In this document: piece after piece, positions 1 to 6,055 of the stretch
How the letters are laid out: each line of letters begins with the position of its first letter
Position numbering within the stretch: the first letter of the stretch is position 1
Assembly (NCBI GenBank): GCA_905235165.1
Contig: CAJOKK010000047.1
Location: 1-16,430 of the forward strand
Source: an uncultured Atopobiaceae bacterium
Lineage (GTDB): Bacteria; Actinomycetota; Coriobacteriia; Coriobacteriales; Atopobiaceae
Direction: 5' to 3'
Length of the DNA: 16,430 nucleotides
Translations under genes and position numbers: made by a program
The notes under the pieces: model-generated
Database searches by the model: none
Told to the model about the DNA's origin: nothing
Seen by the model: the letters and a program-made list of their open reading frames with translations, nothing else

Positions 1-121
1 CCTCACCGTCGCAGAAGATTTGCGCAGGCCTCCCGGCCGTCCCCGCGCCTGGCGGCGTGCCTGCCCCGGAGGGGCCAAGGGGGCCTACGGCAAGTAGCTC
101 ACCCACTCCACGTGCATGGGG

Positions 122-127
122 TACAAT
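122..127 (+). promoter_or_regulatory. possible -10 box of the thyA-folA operon
   Basis: A TACAAT hexamer lies about 40 bases upstream of the thyA start and is followed by a run of six T. No good -35 hexamer is visible at 16-18 bases upstream, and there is no extended TGn motif directly before it. The call rests on the hexamer and its position alone. Confidence 0.3.
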
Positions 128-167
128 TTTTTGCCGAAAACTGCCATTGCATGAGGGGGGTTGGCGC

Positions 168-1019
168 ATGAGCAAGGCTGACGAGATCTTCGTTCGCATG
201 TGCACGGACATCATCGAAAACGGCACCACCACCGAGGGCCAGGCGGTGCGTCCACACTGGGAAGACGGTGCGGCTGCCTACACCGTCAAGCGCTTCGGCA
301 TCTGCAATCGCTATGACCTGCGCGAGGAGTTTCCTGCGCTGACCCTTCGTCGCACGGCGCTCAAGAGCGCCATGGACGAGATCCTTTGGATCTACCAGCG
401 CAAGTCCAACAACATCGCCGACCTCAAGCCGCATATCTGGGACGAGTGGGCCGACGAGACGGGTTCCATCGGCAAGGCCTACGGCTACCAGGTGGGCGTC
501 GTTTCGCACTACTCCGACGGCGACTTCGACCAGATGGACCGCGTGCTCAAGGACCTCAAGGAGACGCCCTTCTCCCGGCGCATCATGACCAACCTCTACA
601 ACGTGTCTGAGCTCTCGGAGATGCACCTCTACCCCTGTGCCTATAACGCCATCTACAATGTCACCGACGACAAGCGCGAAGACGGTCGCCTCACCCTCAA
701 CATGGTGCTTGTCCAGCGCAGCCAGGACGTCTTGGCCGCCAACAACTGGAACGTCTGTCAATACGCCCTGCTGCTCATGATGGTGGCACAGGTCAGCGGC
801 ATGGTTGCCGGCGAGCTGGTGCACATGATCGCCGATGCCCACATCTACGACCGCCACGTCGACATCGTGCGCGAGCTAATCGCGCGTCCCCAGCATCCCG
901 CGCCGCGCGTGCGCCTCAATCCCGAGGTCACGGACTTCTACGCCTTCAGCACCGAAGACCTCATCGTGGAGGACTACGTAACCGGGCCGCAGGTCAAAAA
1001 CATCCCTATCGCCGTCTAG
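168..1019 (+). CDS. thyA: thymidylate synthase (ThyA)
   Basis: ThyA transfers and reduces the one-carbon unit of 5,10-methylene-THF onto dUMP, giving dTMP and dihydrofolate in the cytoplasm. The 283-residue protein matches the Bacillus subtilis ThyA type more than the E. coli type. It has IWDEW followed by a GxAYGYQ segment, an SRR phosphate-binding arginine pair, the catalytic nucleophile Cys157 in LYPCAYN, the dUMP-binding RSQD motif at 184-187, Asn195 in the NWNVCQY segment, and HIYDRH at 225-230. The Cys is followed by Ala, as in other non-LPPCH members, so this is not a lost residue. The start at 168 is chosen because GAGGGGGG lies 7 bases upstream and the family N-terminus begins there. 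An upstream in-frame ATG at 57 would add 37 unrelated residues. folA follows after 22 bases, so the product dihydrofolate is recycled by the next gene. Confidence 0.95.
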   Translation: MSKADEIFVRMCTDIIENGTTTEGQAVRPHWEDGAAAYTVKRFGICNRYDLREEFPALTLRRTALKSAMDEILWIYQRKSNNIADLKPHIWDEWADETGSIGKAYGYQVGVVSHYSDGDFDQMDRVLKDLKETPFSRRIMTNLYNVSELSEMHLYPCAYNAIYNVTDDKREDGRLTLNMVLVQRSQDVLAANNWNVCQYALLLMMVAQVSGMVAGELVHMIADAHIYDRHVDIVRELIARPQHPAPRVRLNPEVTDFYAFSTEDLIVEDYVTGPQVKNIPIAV

Positions 1020-1041
1020 CGGCGCATCCCAAGGAGGACCC

Positions 1042-1575
1042 ATGAACGCCATCGTCAGCGTCACGCGAGACTGGGGCATCGGACTTGACGGCGACCTAGC
1101 CGTCAACAACCGCGCCGACATGCGTCGCTTCGTCACGCTCACCTGCTCGGGCAAGCGTCCCAAGGACGCCGCCCCCGGCGAGTTGCTCGGCACCGTCATC
1201 ATGGGGAGAAAGACCTTCGAGAGCCTCCCCAACGGCCCCCTCAAGGCACGCCGCAACATCGTCGTCACGCGCAATCCCGACTACGCGCCCGCAGGCGTTG
1301 AGGTCGTGCACTCCCCCGCCGAGGCGCTCGAGCTCGTGCGCGACGCCGACCCCGAGACCGTGTGGCTCATTGGTGGCGAGAGTCTCTATCGGCAGATGCT
1401 CGACCATTGCAAGGCGGTCCACGTAACCATGAACGACGTGGACGCACCCGCTGATGCCTACTTCCCCAACCTCGACACCTATGCAGACTGGGAGCTTTCC
1501 CGTGAGGAAGAGGGCGGCGTCACCGAAGCGGGCGTCCCCTTCAGCTATCGCACCTACACCCGAAGTAACAAATAA
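1042..1575 (+). CDS. folA: dihydrofolate reductase
   Basis: FolA reduces dihydrofolate, the by-product of ThyA, to tetrahydrofolate using NADPH. The 177-residue protein has the N-terminal family pattern AIVSVTRDWGIG, the catalytic acid Asp26 in the ADMRRF helix, the NADPH-binding VIMGRKTFES segment, the NIVVTR strand and the WLIGGESLY loop. An insertion of about 12 residues, rich in Lys and Gly, separates the ADMRRF helix from the MGRKT strand compared with E. coli FolA. The Trp usually found in the active-site LPW segment is replaced (LAVNN), as happens in several Gram-positive relatives. A perfect AAGGAGGA lies 3 bases before the ATG, and the gene sits 22 bases downstream of thyA, so the two are almost certainly co-transcribed. 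The symbol dfrA would be an equally valid name. Confidence 0.93.
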   Translation: MNAIVSVTRDWGIGLDGDLAVNNRADMRRFVTLTCSGKRPKDAAPGELLGTVIMGRKTFESLPNGPLKARRNIVVTRNPDYAPAGVEVVHSPAEALELVRDADPETVWLIGGESLYRQMLDHCKAVHVTMNDVDAPADAYFPNLDTYADWELSREEEGGVTEAGVPFSYRTYTRSNK

Positions 1576-1606
1576 CGGCTCGCGAGGGTCACTCCCCCAC
1601 GAGCCG
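1576..1606. terminator. bidirectional hairpin terminator between folA and the lipoprotein gene
   Basis: A 7-bp perfect stem (CGGCTCG at 1576-1582, CGAGCCG at 1600-1606) lies directly after the folA stop, with GGG/CCC able to pair inside the loop. Read on the minus strand it is followed by the T-rich TTATTTGTT. On the plus strand there is no U tract. It sits between convergent genes, so it probably serves both, best on the minus strand. Confidence 0.6.
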
Positions 1607-1646
1607 CCATACGTGCCTTCAGACGAAGAGATACCTACGTCCCGGG

Positions 1647-2507
1647 CTATTGTCCATCCGGGGTGGCCGCGTTGCTCGCGGCGGTAGTCTTCTCGCCCTT
1701 ATCACTGTCGCTGGCCTTGCTGTCGGTATCGCTCTTGCTACTATCGCTAGTAGCCTTGCTACCAGCGTCACCCTTACCGCTATCCGCGCTCTTCTCGGCA
1801 TCAGCGGCCTTCTCGCTGTCGGTAGTCGCTTCGCCTCCAGCGTTCTCGCCAGCCGTGGCAGCTTCCTCAGCATCCTCAGAAACGTCCACGTCATCCTGCT
1901 CGAAGGAGAAGGTCGCACCGCCATAGAGGGCGGAGTAGAACTCGGCATTTTGGTTCTCGTCGTCAGACGCTTCCCAAGCATCGCCATTGCGCTTGAGGTG
2001 CAGGGTCACGTCGTTCGAGGCAGGGCTGTCTGCCATCTCATCGATCTTGGCGTACAGCATCTCGAAGAGCTTTCGATACAGGCCCTGCTCGCCGGAATCC
2101 CTGTAGACCGTCAGGGCGGCCTCGGTCTCGTACCAATCGCTAAATTCCTTGAGCGCGGCCGTCATGGCATCGTCAAGGTTAACGTTAGACACCGTCAACT
2201 GGACCTCGGCGGTATCGCCGTCAACCTTGACGTCCTTTACCTCGTAGGTCAGGTGGGCGAAGGCAGAGGTCAGAAACTGCGTGACATCCAGGCCATTGGT
2301 GCTCAGCTGGGTGACGATCTTGCTGTCAACAAAGGCCGAGATGTCGTTGCCCTCCGGGTCTTGGAACACGGCAAAGGTGTTGTCCACCGTCTCGCGCACG
2401 CTCTTCTCATCTTTCGACACGAAGTCACAGGCCCCCAGGCTAACGGCCAAGAGCAAGGCCACAAGCAGGGCAAGCAGCGAACGACCGCGCTGATTTCGCT
2501 TTGCCAT
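1647..2507 (-). CDS. putative secreted lipoprotein with low-complexity acidic tail
   Basis: The 286-residue protein has a positively charged N-terminus, a hydrophobic stretch at residues 10-24 and a lipobox LGAC with Cys27, so it should be lipidated and anchored outside the membrane. Residues 30-205 form a soluble alpha/beta-looking domain that I do not recognise with certainty. It resembles the small substrate-free lipoprotein domains (DUF5105-like) common in Gram-positive bacteria. Residues 210-286 are an almost pure Ala/Ser/Asp/Lys/Glu/Gly tail with no predicted fold. The start is the ATG at 2507, because GGAGG ends 6 bases before it. A TTG two codons upstream abuts the same ribosome site and is unlikely to be used. 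The gene lies 87 bases downstream of the PLP-fold gene in the same direction. Its function is unknown. Confidence 0.8.
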   Translation of the reverse strand: MAKRNQRGRSLLALLVALLLAVSLGACDFVSKDEKSVRETVDNTFAVFQDPEGNDISAFVDSKIVTQLSTNGLDVTQFLTSAFAHLTYEVKDVKVDGDTAEVQLTVSNVNLDDAMTAALKEFSDWYETEAALTVYRDSGEQGLYRKLFEMLYAKIDEMADSPASNDVTLHLKRNGDAWEASDDENQNAEFYSALYGGATFSFEQDDVDVSEDAEEAATAGENAGGEATTDSEKAADAEKSADSGKGDAGSKATSDSSKSDTDSKASDSDKGEKTTAASNAATPDGQ

Positions 2508-2594
2508 ATCCAACCTCCAACGAACAGGTAAACACTGCCTGTCTAGCTTAACAAATCGCCCCGCAGCTCATATCCGCCCACAAACGTTCACGCC

Positions 2595-3251
2595 TTACCT
2601 GCACAAGCCGGCCTCAAGACGCATGATGAACTCGCGCGGATCATCCACAGGAGACGCCTCCAGCGAGCGCCAGTCCTTCTCCCCCAGCAGCCGATAGCTC
2701 ACACGAGGGCCAAAGCCCCCGGTCAGGGTACGTGCGGCGACCTCGAAGGACATATCGGCCTTCAGACCCGGGTAACGCAGCTCGCTCACGCGAGGATGGC
2801 AAGCGAGGTAGCTGGCGACTACCTGTGCCGTGTCGCTCGCCTGGCGCCAGGAAGCCTCGCGACCATCAAGGCTGGCGAGAAGAACGGCGGCTCGCTCCTC
2901 GTCCACAGGCGAAAGACCGGCAGCAAGCTCGCTCGCCGCGTCCGCGAAACCCACAAGCGTGACATCGGCATCAAGCGGCTCCACGCTGAGCGTGGCTCCC
3001 AGACGCACGGCTGCACAGCCCGCCCAGGTCGGTAGGCTGTTATCCACCACAAGCGTCCAGCCTTCATCGTGCGCCGCTCGTCCGAGCGCCCTCAGGTCCG
3101 GGCAGGTCACGGGAACTGACGAGAGCGGCTTAACCAGGCGCGCCTGCGAAGGAAGTGCCAGGGCCTCGAGCGCCCGCGAGAAGGACAGACCGCACACGAC
3201 CACGCGTTGAGCTCCCAATCGTCGTGCAAGCACCCGCTCGAGTTCGTTCAT
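2595..3251 (-). CDS. shortened PLP-fold protein related to Cys/Met metabolism enzymes, catalytic Lys absent
   Basis: The 218-residue protein aligns by eye to the fold-type I cystathionine gamma-synthase/lyase family. An LExxLARRLGAQ segment matches the start of the large domain. LVVDNSLPTW at 67-76 matches the VVDNTxxTP strand, whose Asp (here Asp70) contacts the PLP ring. ASYLACHPRV followed by YPGL matches the WLxxHPxVxxVxYPGL segment. GGFGPRVSYRL matches GGFGAMVSFEL, and DPREFIMRLEAGL matches the C-terminal end. The family is normally 380-400 residues. Here the N-terminal arm and about 60 residues around the PLP phosphate loop are missing, and the S-x-T-K segment after the VDN strand contains no lysine, so normal PLP chemistry should be impossible. 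The start is an ATG after an AGGGGAG-type site, with an in-frame stop just upstream at 3267-3269. It may be a regulatory or structural relic, or a decaying gene that is still open. Confidence 0.7.
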   Translation of the reverse strand: MNELERVLARRLGAQRVVVCGLSFSRALEALALPSQARLVKPLSSVPVTCPDLRALGRAAHDEGWTLVVDNSLPTWAGCAAVRLGATLSVEPLDADVTLVGFADAASELAAGLSPVDEERAAVLLASLDGREASWRQASDTAQVVASYLACHPRVSELRYPGLKADMSFEVAARTLTGGFGPRVSYRLLGEKDWRSLEASPVDDPREFIMRLEAGLCR

Positions 3252-3279
3252 GCTCGCTCTCCCCTCTCATAACAACGGA

Positions 3280-3309
3280 CCCGGGCCTGCGACAGATCGC
3301 AAACCCGGG
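3280..3309 (-). terminator. GC-rich intercistronic hairpin between thrS and the PLP-fold gene
   Basis: CCCGGG at 3280-3285 pairs with 3304-3309, and TGCGA at 3288-3292 pairs with 3297-3301. A 2x2 internal loop separates the stems and the terminal loop is CAGA. On the minus strand it lies downstream of the thrS stop and upstream of the next start, with only a weak T content after it (TCCGTTGTT). It could be a partial terminator or an mRNA-stabilising hairpin. Confidence 0.5.
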
Positions 3310-3316
3310 CCCGCTT

Positions 3317-3336
3317 CTCAAAACGTTCTCAGAACG
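3317..3336 (-). terminator. small terminator-like hairpin directly after thrS
   Basis: On the minus strand, a 5-bp stem CGTTC/GAACG (3324-3328 with 3332-3336) and a 3-base loop are followed at once by TTTT, only a few bases after the thrS stop. The stem is short, so it would be a leaky terminator. Together with the larger hairpin just downstream it may tune read-through into the next two genes. Confidence 0.4.
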
Positions 3337-3338
3337 CC

Positions 3339-5102
3339 TTAGCGACGCTCGGCAATCTCGGCCGTGATCTGAGCCACGAACTCGTCAAGCGAGCGCTGCT
3401 CGGTCTCGTTGCTGCGATCGCGAACGCTGATGAAGCCGCCGTCGCGCTCCTTCTCGCCCAGGATGAGCATGTAGGGAACGCGGTCGATGGCACGAGCCTC
3501 GCGGATCTTGTAGCCGATCTTCTCGTCGCGCTCGTCGACCTTCACGCGAATGCCGGCCTTACGCAGCGCGTCGCCGACCTCCTGCGCGTAGGCACGGGTC
3601 TTCTCGGAGACGGGAAGGACCTTGACCTGGCAAGGCGACAGCCAAGTGGGGAACTTGCCCGCGTACTGCTCGGTCAGCATGCCGATGAAGCGCTCGAAGC
3701 TGCCGAAGCCGGCGCGATGGATCATGATGGGGCGGTGCTTCTCGCCGTCGGCACCCGTGAACTCGAGCTCGAAGTTCTGCGGAAGCTGGAAGTCGAGCTG
3801 GATGGTGCCGCACTGCCAGGTACGACCCAGGCAGTCCTCCAGGTGGAAGTCGATCTTGGGGCCATAGAAGGCGCCGTCGCCCTCGTTAAGGATGTAGTCG
3901 ACACCCATGGAGTCGAGCGCCTCCTTGAGGCCAGCCTCGGCCAGCTCCCAATCCTCGTCGGAACCCATGGAGTCCTCCGGACGGGTGGAGAGCTCGACGT
4001 GATAGGGGAAGCCGAACTGCTCGTAGTAGGCCGTGATGAGGTGGGCCGTCTCGGTGACGAGCTCGCTGATCTGGTCGGGACGGACGAAGAGGTGGGCGTC
4101 GTCCTGGGTGAAGGCACGCACGCGGAAGAGGCCGTGCAGGGCACCGCGCAGCTCGTGGCGGTGGTCAAGGCCGGCCTCGGCAAGCTTGAGCGGCAGGTCG
4201 CGATAAGAACGCGGCTTGGACTTGTAGATGAGGCAGGCGCCCGGGCAGTTCATGGGCTTGACGGCGTAATCCTCCTCATCGATCACCGTGGTGTACATGT
4301 TTGCCTTGTAGTGGTCCCAGTGACCGGAGGTCTCCCACAGCTTGCGCGAGAGGATGACAGGCGTCTGAACCTCCTCGTAGAGGTAGGCGGCCTGCATCTC
4401 GTGCCAGTAGTCCATGAGGGAGTTCTTCAGGCGCATGCCGTTGGGCAGCCAGAAGGGGAAGCCCGGGCCCTCGTCGACCATCATGAAGAGCTCCATCTCC
4501 TGGCCGATGCGACGGTGGTCGCGCTTCTTGGCCTCCTCGAGGAAGGCAAGGTGAGCCTCAAGCTCGTCCTTGGAAGCGAAGGCGATGCCGTTGATGCGGG
4601 TGAGCATCTTGTTCTTGGCGTCGTTCTTCCAGTAAGCGCCCGAGACGCCCGTGAGCTTGAAGGCCTTGACCGCCTTGGTGTAGCACACGTGGGGGCCGAC
4701 GCACATGTCGACGTACTCGCCCTGCTTGAAGAAGGTGATGCGAGCATCCTCGGCAAGGTCGCCGATGTGCTCAACCTTGTACTTCTCGCCACGCTCCTGC
4801 ATGTGGGCGATGGCCTCCTCGCGCGGAAGCTCGTAGGTCTCGAACTTGAGGTTCTCCTTGGTGATCTTCTTCATCTCGGCCTCGATCGCGGGGAAGTCAT
4901 CCTCGCTGATCTTGACGCCCTCGGGAAGGTCGATGTCGTAGTAGAAGCCGTTATCGGTAGCAGGACCGTAGGCAAAGTCAGCCTCGGGATACAGACGCTT
5001 GATGGCCTGGGCCAGGATGTGCGCCGCGCTGTGGCGAATGACGTGGGTCTCCTCGCCCTCGGGGCACTCGTCCACGTGGCCGTCGTTGTACAGGATCTTC
5101 AT
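3339..5102 (-). CDS. thrS: threonyl-tRNA synthetase lacking the TGS domain
   Basis: ThrRS charges tRNA-Thr with threonine and edits mischarged serine. The 587 residues contain the editing domain with HSAAH (His24, His28) and DMCVGPH (Cys134, His138). The class II catalytic core carries the zinc ligands Cys286 (in MNCPG), His337 (in DDAH) and His462 (in IHRAG), the motif 2 region ending LHGLFRVRAFTQDD, and motif 3 GSFERF. A C-terminal anticodon-binding domain starts near residue 490. These residues sit 48-49 positions earlier than in the 642-residue E. coli enzyme because the N-terminal TGS domain is missing. The ATG at 5102 has GAGGAGAA 4 bases upstream, and the frame upstream reaches a stop at 5160-5162 without encoding a TGS domain, so the short form is real. 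MNCPGAC has Ala where MNCPGH is usual, next to but not at the zinc Cys. Confidence 0.95.
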   Translation of the reverse strand: MKILYNDGHVDECPEGEETHVIRHSAAHILAQAIKRLYPEADFAYGPATDNGFYYDIDLPEGVKISEDDFPAIEAEMKKITKENLKFETYELPREEAIAHMQERGEKYKVEHIGDLAEDARITFFKQGEYVDMCVGPHVCYTKAVKAFKLTGVSGAYWKNDAKNKMLTRINGIAFASKDELEAHLAFLEEAKKRDHRRIGQEMELFMMVDEGPGFPFWLPNGMRLKNSLMDYWHEMQAAYLYEEVQTPVILSRKLWETSGHWDHYKANMYTTVIDEEDYAVKPMNCPGACLIYKSKPRSYRDLPLKLAEAGLDHRHELRGALHGLFRVRAFTQDDAHLFVRPDQISELVTETAHLITAYYEQFGFPYHVELSTRPEDSMGSDEDWELAEAGLKEALDSMGVDYILNEGDGAFYGPKIDFHLEDCLGRTWQCGTIQLDFQLPQNFELEFTGADGEKHRPIMIHRAGFGSFERFIGMLTEQYAGKFPTWLSPCQVKVLPVSEKTRAYAQEVGDALRKAGIRVKVDERDEKIGYKIREARAIDRVPYMLILGEKERDGGFISVRDRSNETEQRSLDEFVAQITAEIAERR

Positions 5103-5138
5103 GAAGTTCTCCTCAGTAAGGTAGTTGGTGCCTGAACG

Positions 5139-5147
5139 ATTATCGCA
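5139..5147 (-). promoter_or_regulatory. extended -10 promoter candidate for thrS
   Basis: On the minus strand TGCGATAAT matches the extended -10 form TGnTATAAT at 5 of 6 hexamer positions and lies about 37 bases before the thrS start. No clear -35 box is visible. If it is used, the thrS leader is only about 30 nt, which leaves no room for a T-box riboswitch. Confidence 0.4.
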
Positions 5148-5228
5148 GATGAAGCGCCTTTAGATAAGGGGCTTACAAAAAAAGAAGCGACTGCCGCCCG
5201 GCCTCCTCGCCGTCCCCGGCACCCTCAG

Positions 5229-5269
5229 CCATTTTGTGACAAAAACGGGCTCGGAATGTCACAAAATGG
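5229..5269 (-). repeat. 41-bp palindromic element, copy 1
   Basis: The element begins CCATTTTGTGAC and ends GTCACAAAATGG, so its arms are perfect inverted repeats. With flanking bases the stem reaches 16 bp (5226-5241 with 5257-5272) around a 15-base loop. The unpaired centre is asymmetric and gives the element a direction. Read on the minus strand, copy 1 matches copy 2 at 38 of 41 positions. Confidence 0.85.
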
Positions 5270-5305
5270 CTGGTTGGCACCCTGGCCATCAGTTGGACTC
5301 CCCAA

Positions 5306-5346
5306 CCATTTTGTGACCTTTCAAGCCCGTTTTTGTCACAAAATGG
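5306..5346 (+). repeat. 41-bp palindromic element, copy 2 (inverted relative to copy 1)
   Basis: It has the same CCATTTTGTGAC and GTCACAAAATGG ends as copy 1, and flanking CCCCAA/TTGGGG extends the stem to 18 bp (5300-5317 with 5335-5352). The directional centre contains AAGCCCGTTTTT, the reverse complement of the centre of copy 1. The two copies are separated by 36 bases and differ at only 3 positions, all within a 6-base stretch of the loop. Confidence 0.85.
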
Positions 5347-5380
5347 TTGGGGGACAGTCGTTCCGAGTGGAAGCCAAGTC

Positions 5381-5406
5381 AAAAGAAAAGCGCCCCGGAG
5401 GGCGCT
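5381..5406 (-). terminator. Rho-independent terminator of the zinc-ribbon gene
   Basis: A 7-bp perfect stem (5389-5395 with 5400-5406) and a 4-base loop are followed on the minus strand by TTTTCTTTT. It lies 25 bases after the stop of the zinc-ribbon gene, a textbook arrangement. Confidence 0.85.
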
Positions 5407-5430
5407 GGAGTATCGCTTATGCGAGAAAAC

Positions 5431-5862
5431 CTACTGGATGCGGGTGCGGCAGTAGGGGCAAACCTTCCAATCCGCGTTCAGCGGGCGATGGCAGGTCGGG
5501 CAGACGTTGCGCACCTGCGTGTTGCAGATCGGGCAGACGATGAAGTCGCGGTCGATCGGGGCGCCGCACTTGGGGCAGATGCCGTAGTGCGAAAGCTGAT
5601 GCTCACGAAGGGCGATGTCAAGGTCCTGCTCCTCACGGTCAACGAGGTAGGAGCTGGGACGCAGGATGACGTAAGCGAGCAGACCCACGATAGGAATGAC
5701 GGAGATGACGGCCCACAGCCACCAAGGCTCGGCACCACGGCGTTGGGCATCACGGATGACGTACACAATGGAGAGCACGTACAGCATGATGACGCAGGCA
5801 ACCATGAGGTAAAGGACCATGCGGACCTCAGGGGTGATGAGCTGATCAAAAAGTTCTGACAT
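5431..5862 (-). CDS. small membrane protein with C-terminal double zinc ribbon
   Basis: The 143-residue protein has two hydrophobic segments (about residues 15-36 and 47-67) joined by a short basic loop with GAEPWWLW. This resembles the PLDc_N type of N-terminal membrane unit. After a charged linker come four CPxC knuckles (CPKC, CPIC, CPTC, CPYC) between residues 95 and 140, which form two zinc ribbons. It is probably anchored in the membrane with the zinc ribbons in the cytoplasm. The role is unknown; such proteins are often annotated only as zinc-ribbon domain proteins. The ATG at 5862 is preceded by AAGGAG with a 10-base gap. The gene stands alone, with its own terminator downstream and a possible promoter upstream. 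Confidence 0.85.
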   Translation of the reverse strand: MSELFDQLITPEVRMVLYLMVACVIMLYVLSIVYVIRDAQRRGAEPWWLWAVISVIPIVGLLAYVILRPSSYLVDREEQDLDIALREHQLSHYGICPKCGAPIDRDFIVCPICNTQVRNVCPTCHRPLNADWKVCPYCRTRIQ

Positions 5863-5936
5863 GGTTCAGTATCTCCTTAGCAAACGGCTCTCGGGTGTCT
5901 GGTCTGGCCGCTTTAGTACACCTACAAACATGAGTG

Positions 5937-5945
5937 ATTGTAGCA
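5937..5945 (-). promoter_or_regulatory. extended -10 promoter candidate for the zinc-ribbon gene
   Basis: On the minus strand TGCTACAAT matches the extended -10 pattern TGnTATAAT with one mismatch, about 75 bases upstream of the start codon. No good -35 hexamer is seen. A second similar motif, TGTTATAAC, lies at 5975-5983 on the same strand. Confidence 0.35.
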
Positions 5946-6055
5946 GAGCAAAAGGTATCTGGTGCTTCTCGACCGTTATAACATAGGCATGGCATTCTAG
6001 GCACACAAGGAGAAGAACGAGCCCCCGAACTTACTATGCCTTCCGTAAGAGGTCA

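Larger units (their letters stand above)
5163..5430. other. intergenic region upstream of thrS holding palindromic repeats, no gene supported
   Basis: From left to right the stretch holds an A7 run at 5177-5183 (T7 on the minus strand) next to GC-rich sequence, two 41-bp palindromic elements in opposite orientation at 5229-5346, and the terminator of the zinc-ribbon gene at 5381-5406. Open frames cross the repeats on both strands. They encode the same FCHKM-type word from both elements because the repeats are inverted copies, and they lack convincing ribosome sites, so I treat them as non-coding. Confidence 0.6.

Noticed and set aside
2..97. Open frame ending in TAG at 95-97 that could be the 3' end of a gene starting before the window
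   Set aside because: About 31 Arg/Pro/Gly-rich codons with no recognisable family are not enough to call a gene.
3717..5135. 472-codon plus-strand open frame opposite thrS
   Set aside because: It is the antisense of a highly conserved synthetase gene in GC-rich DNA, and its translation is biased and matches no family.
5173..5543. Overlapping small open frames on both strands across the 41-bp elements, with similar FCHKM-type words
   Set aside because: The shared words come from inverted copies of the same DNA repeat. There is no convincing ribosome site, and the plus-strand frame runs into the zinc-ribbon gene on the other strand.
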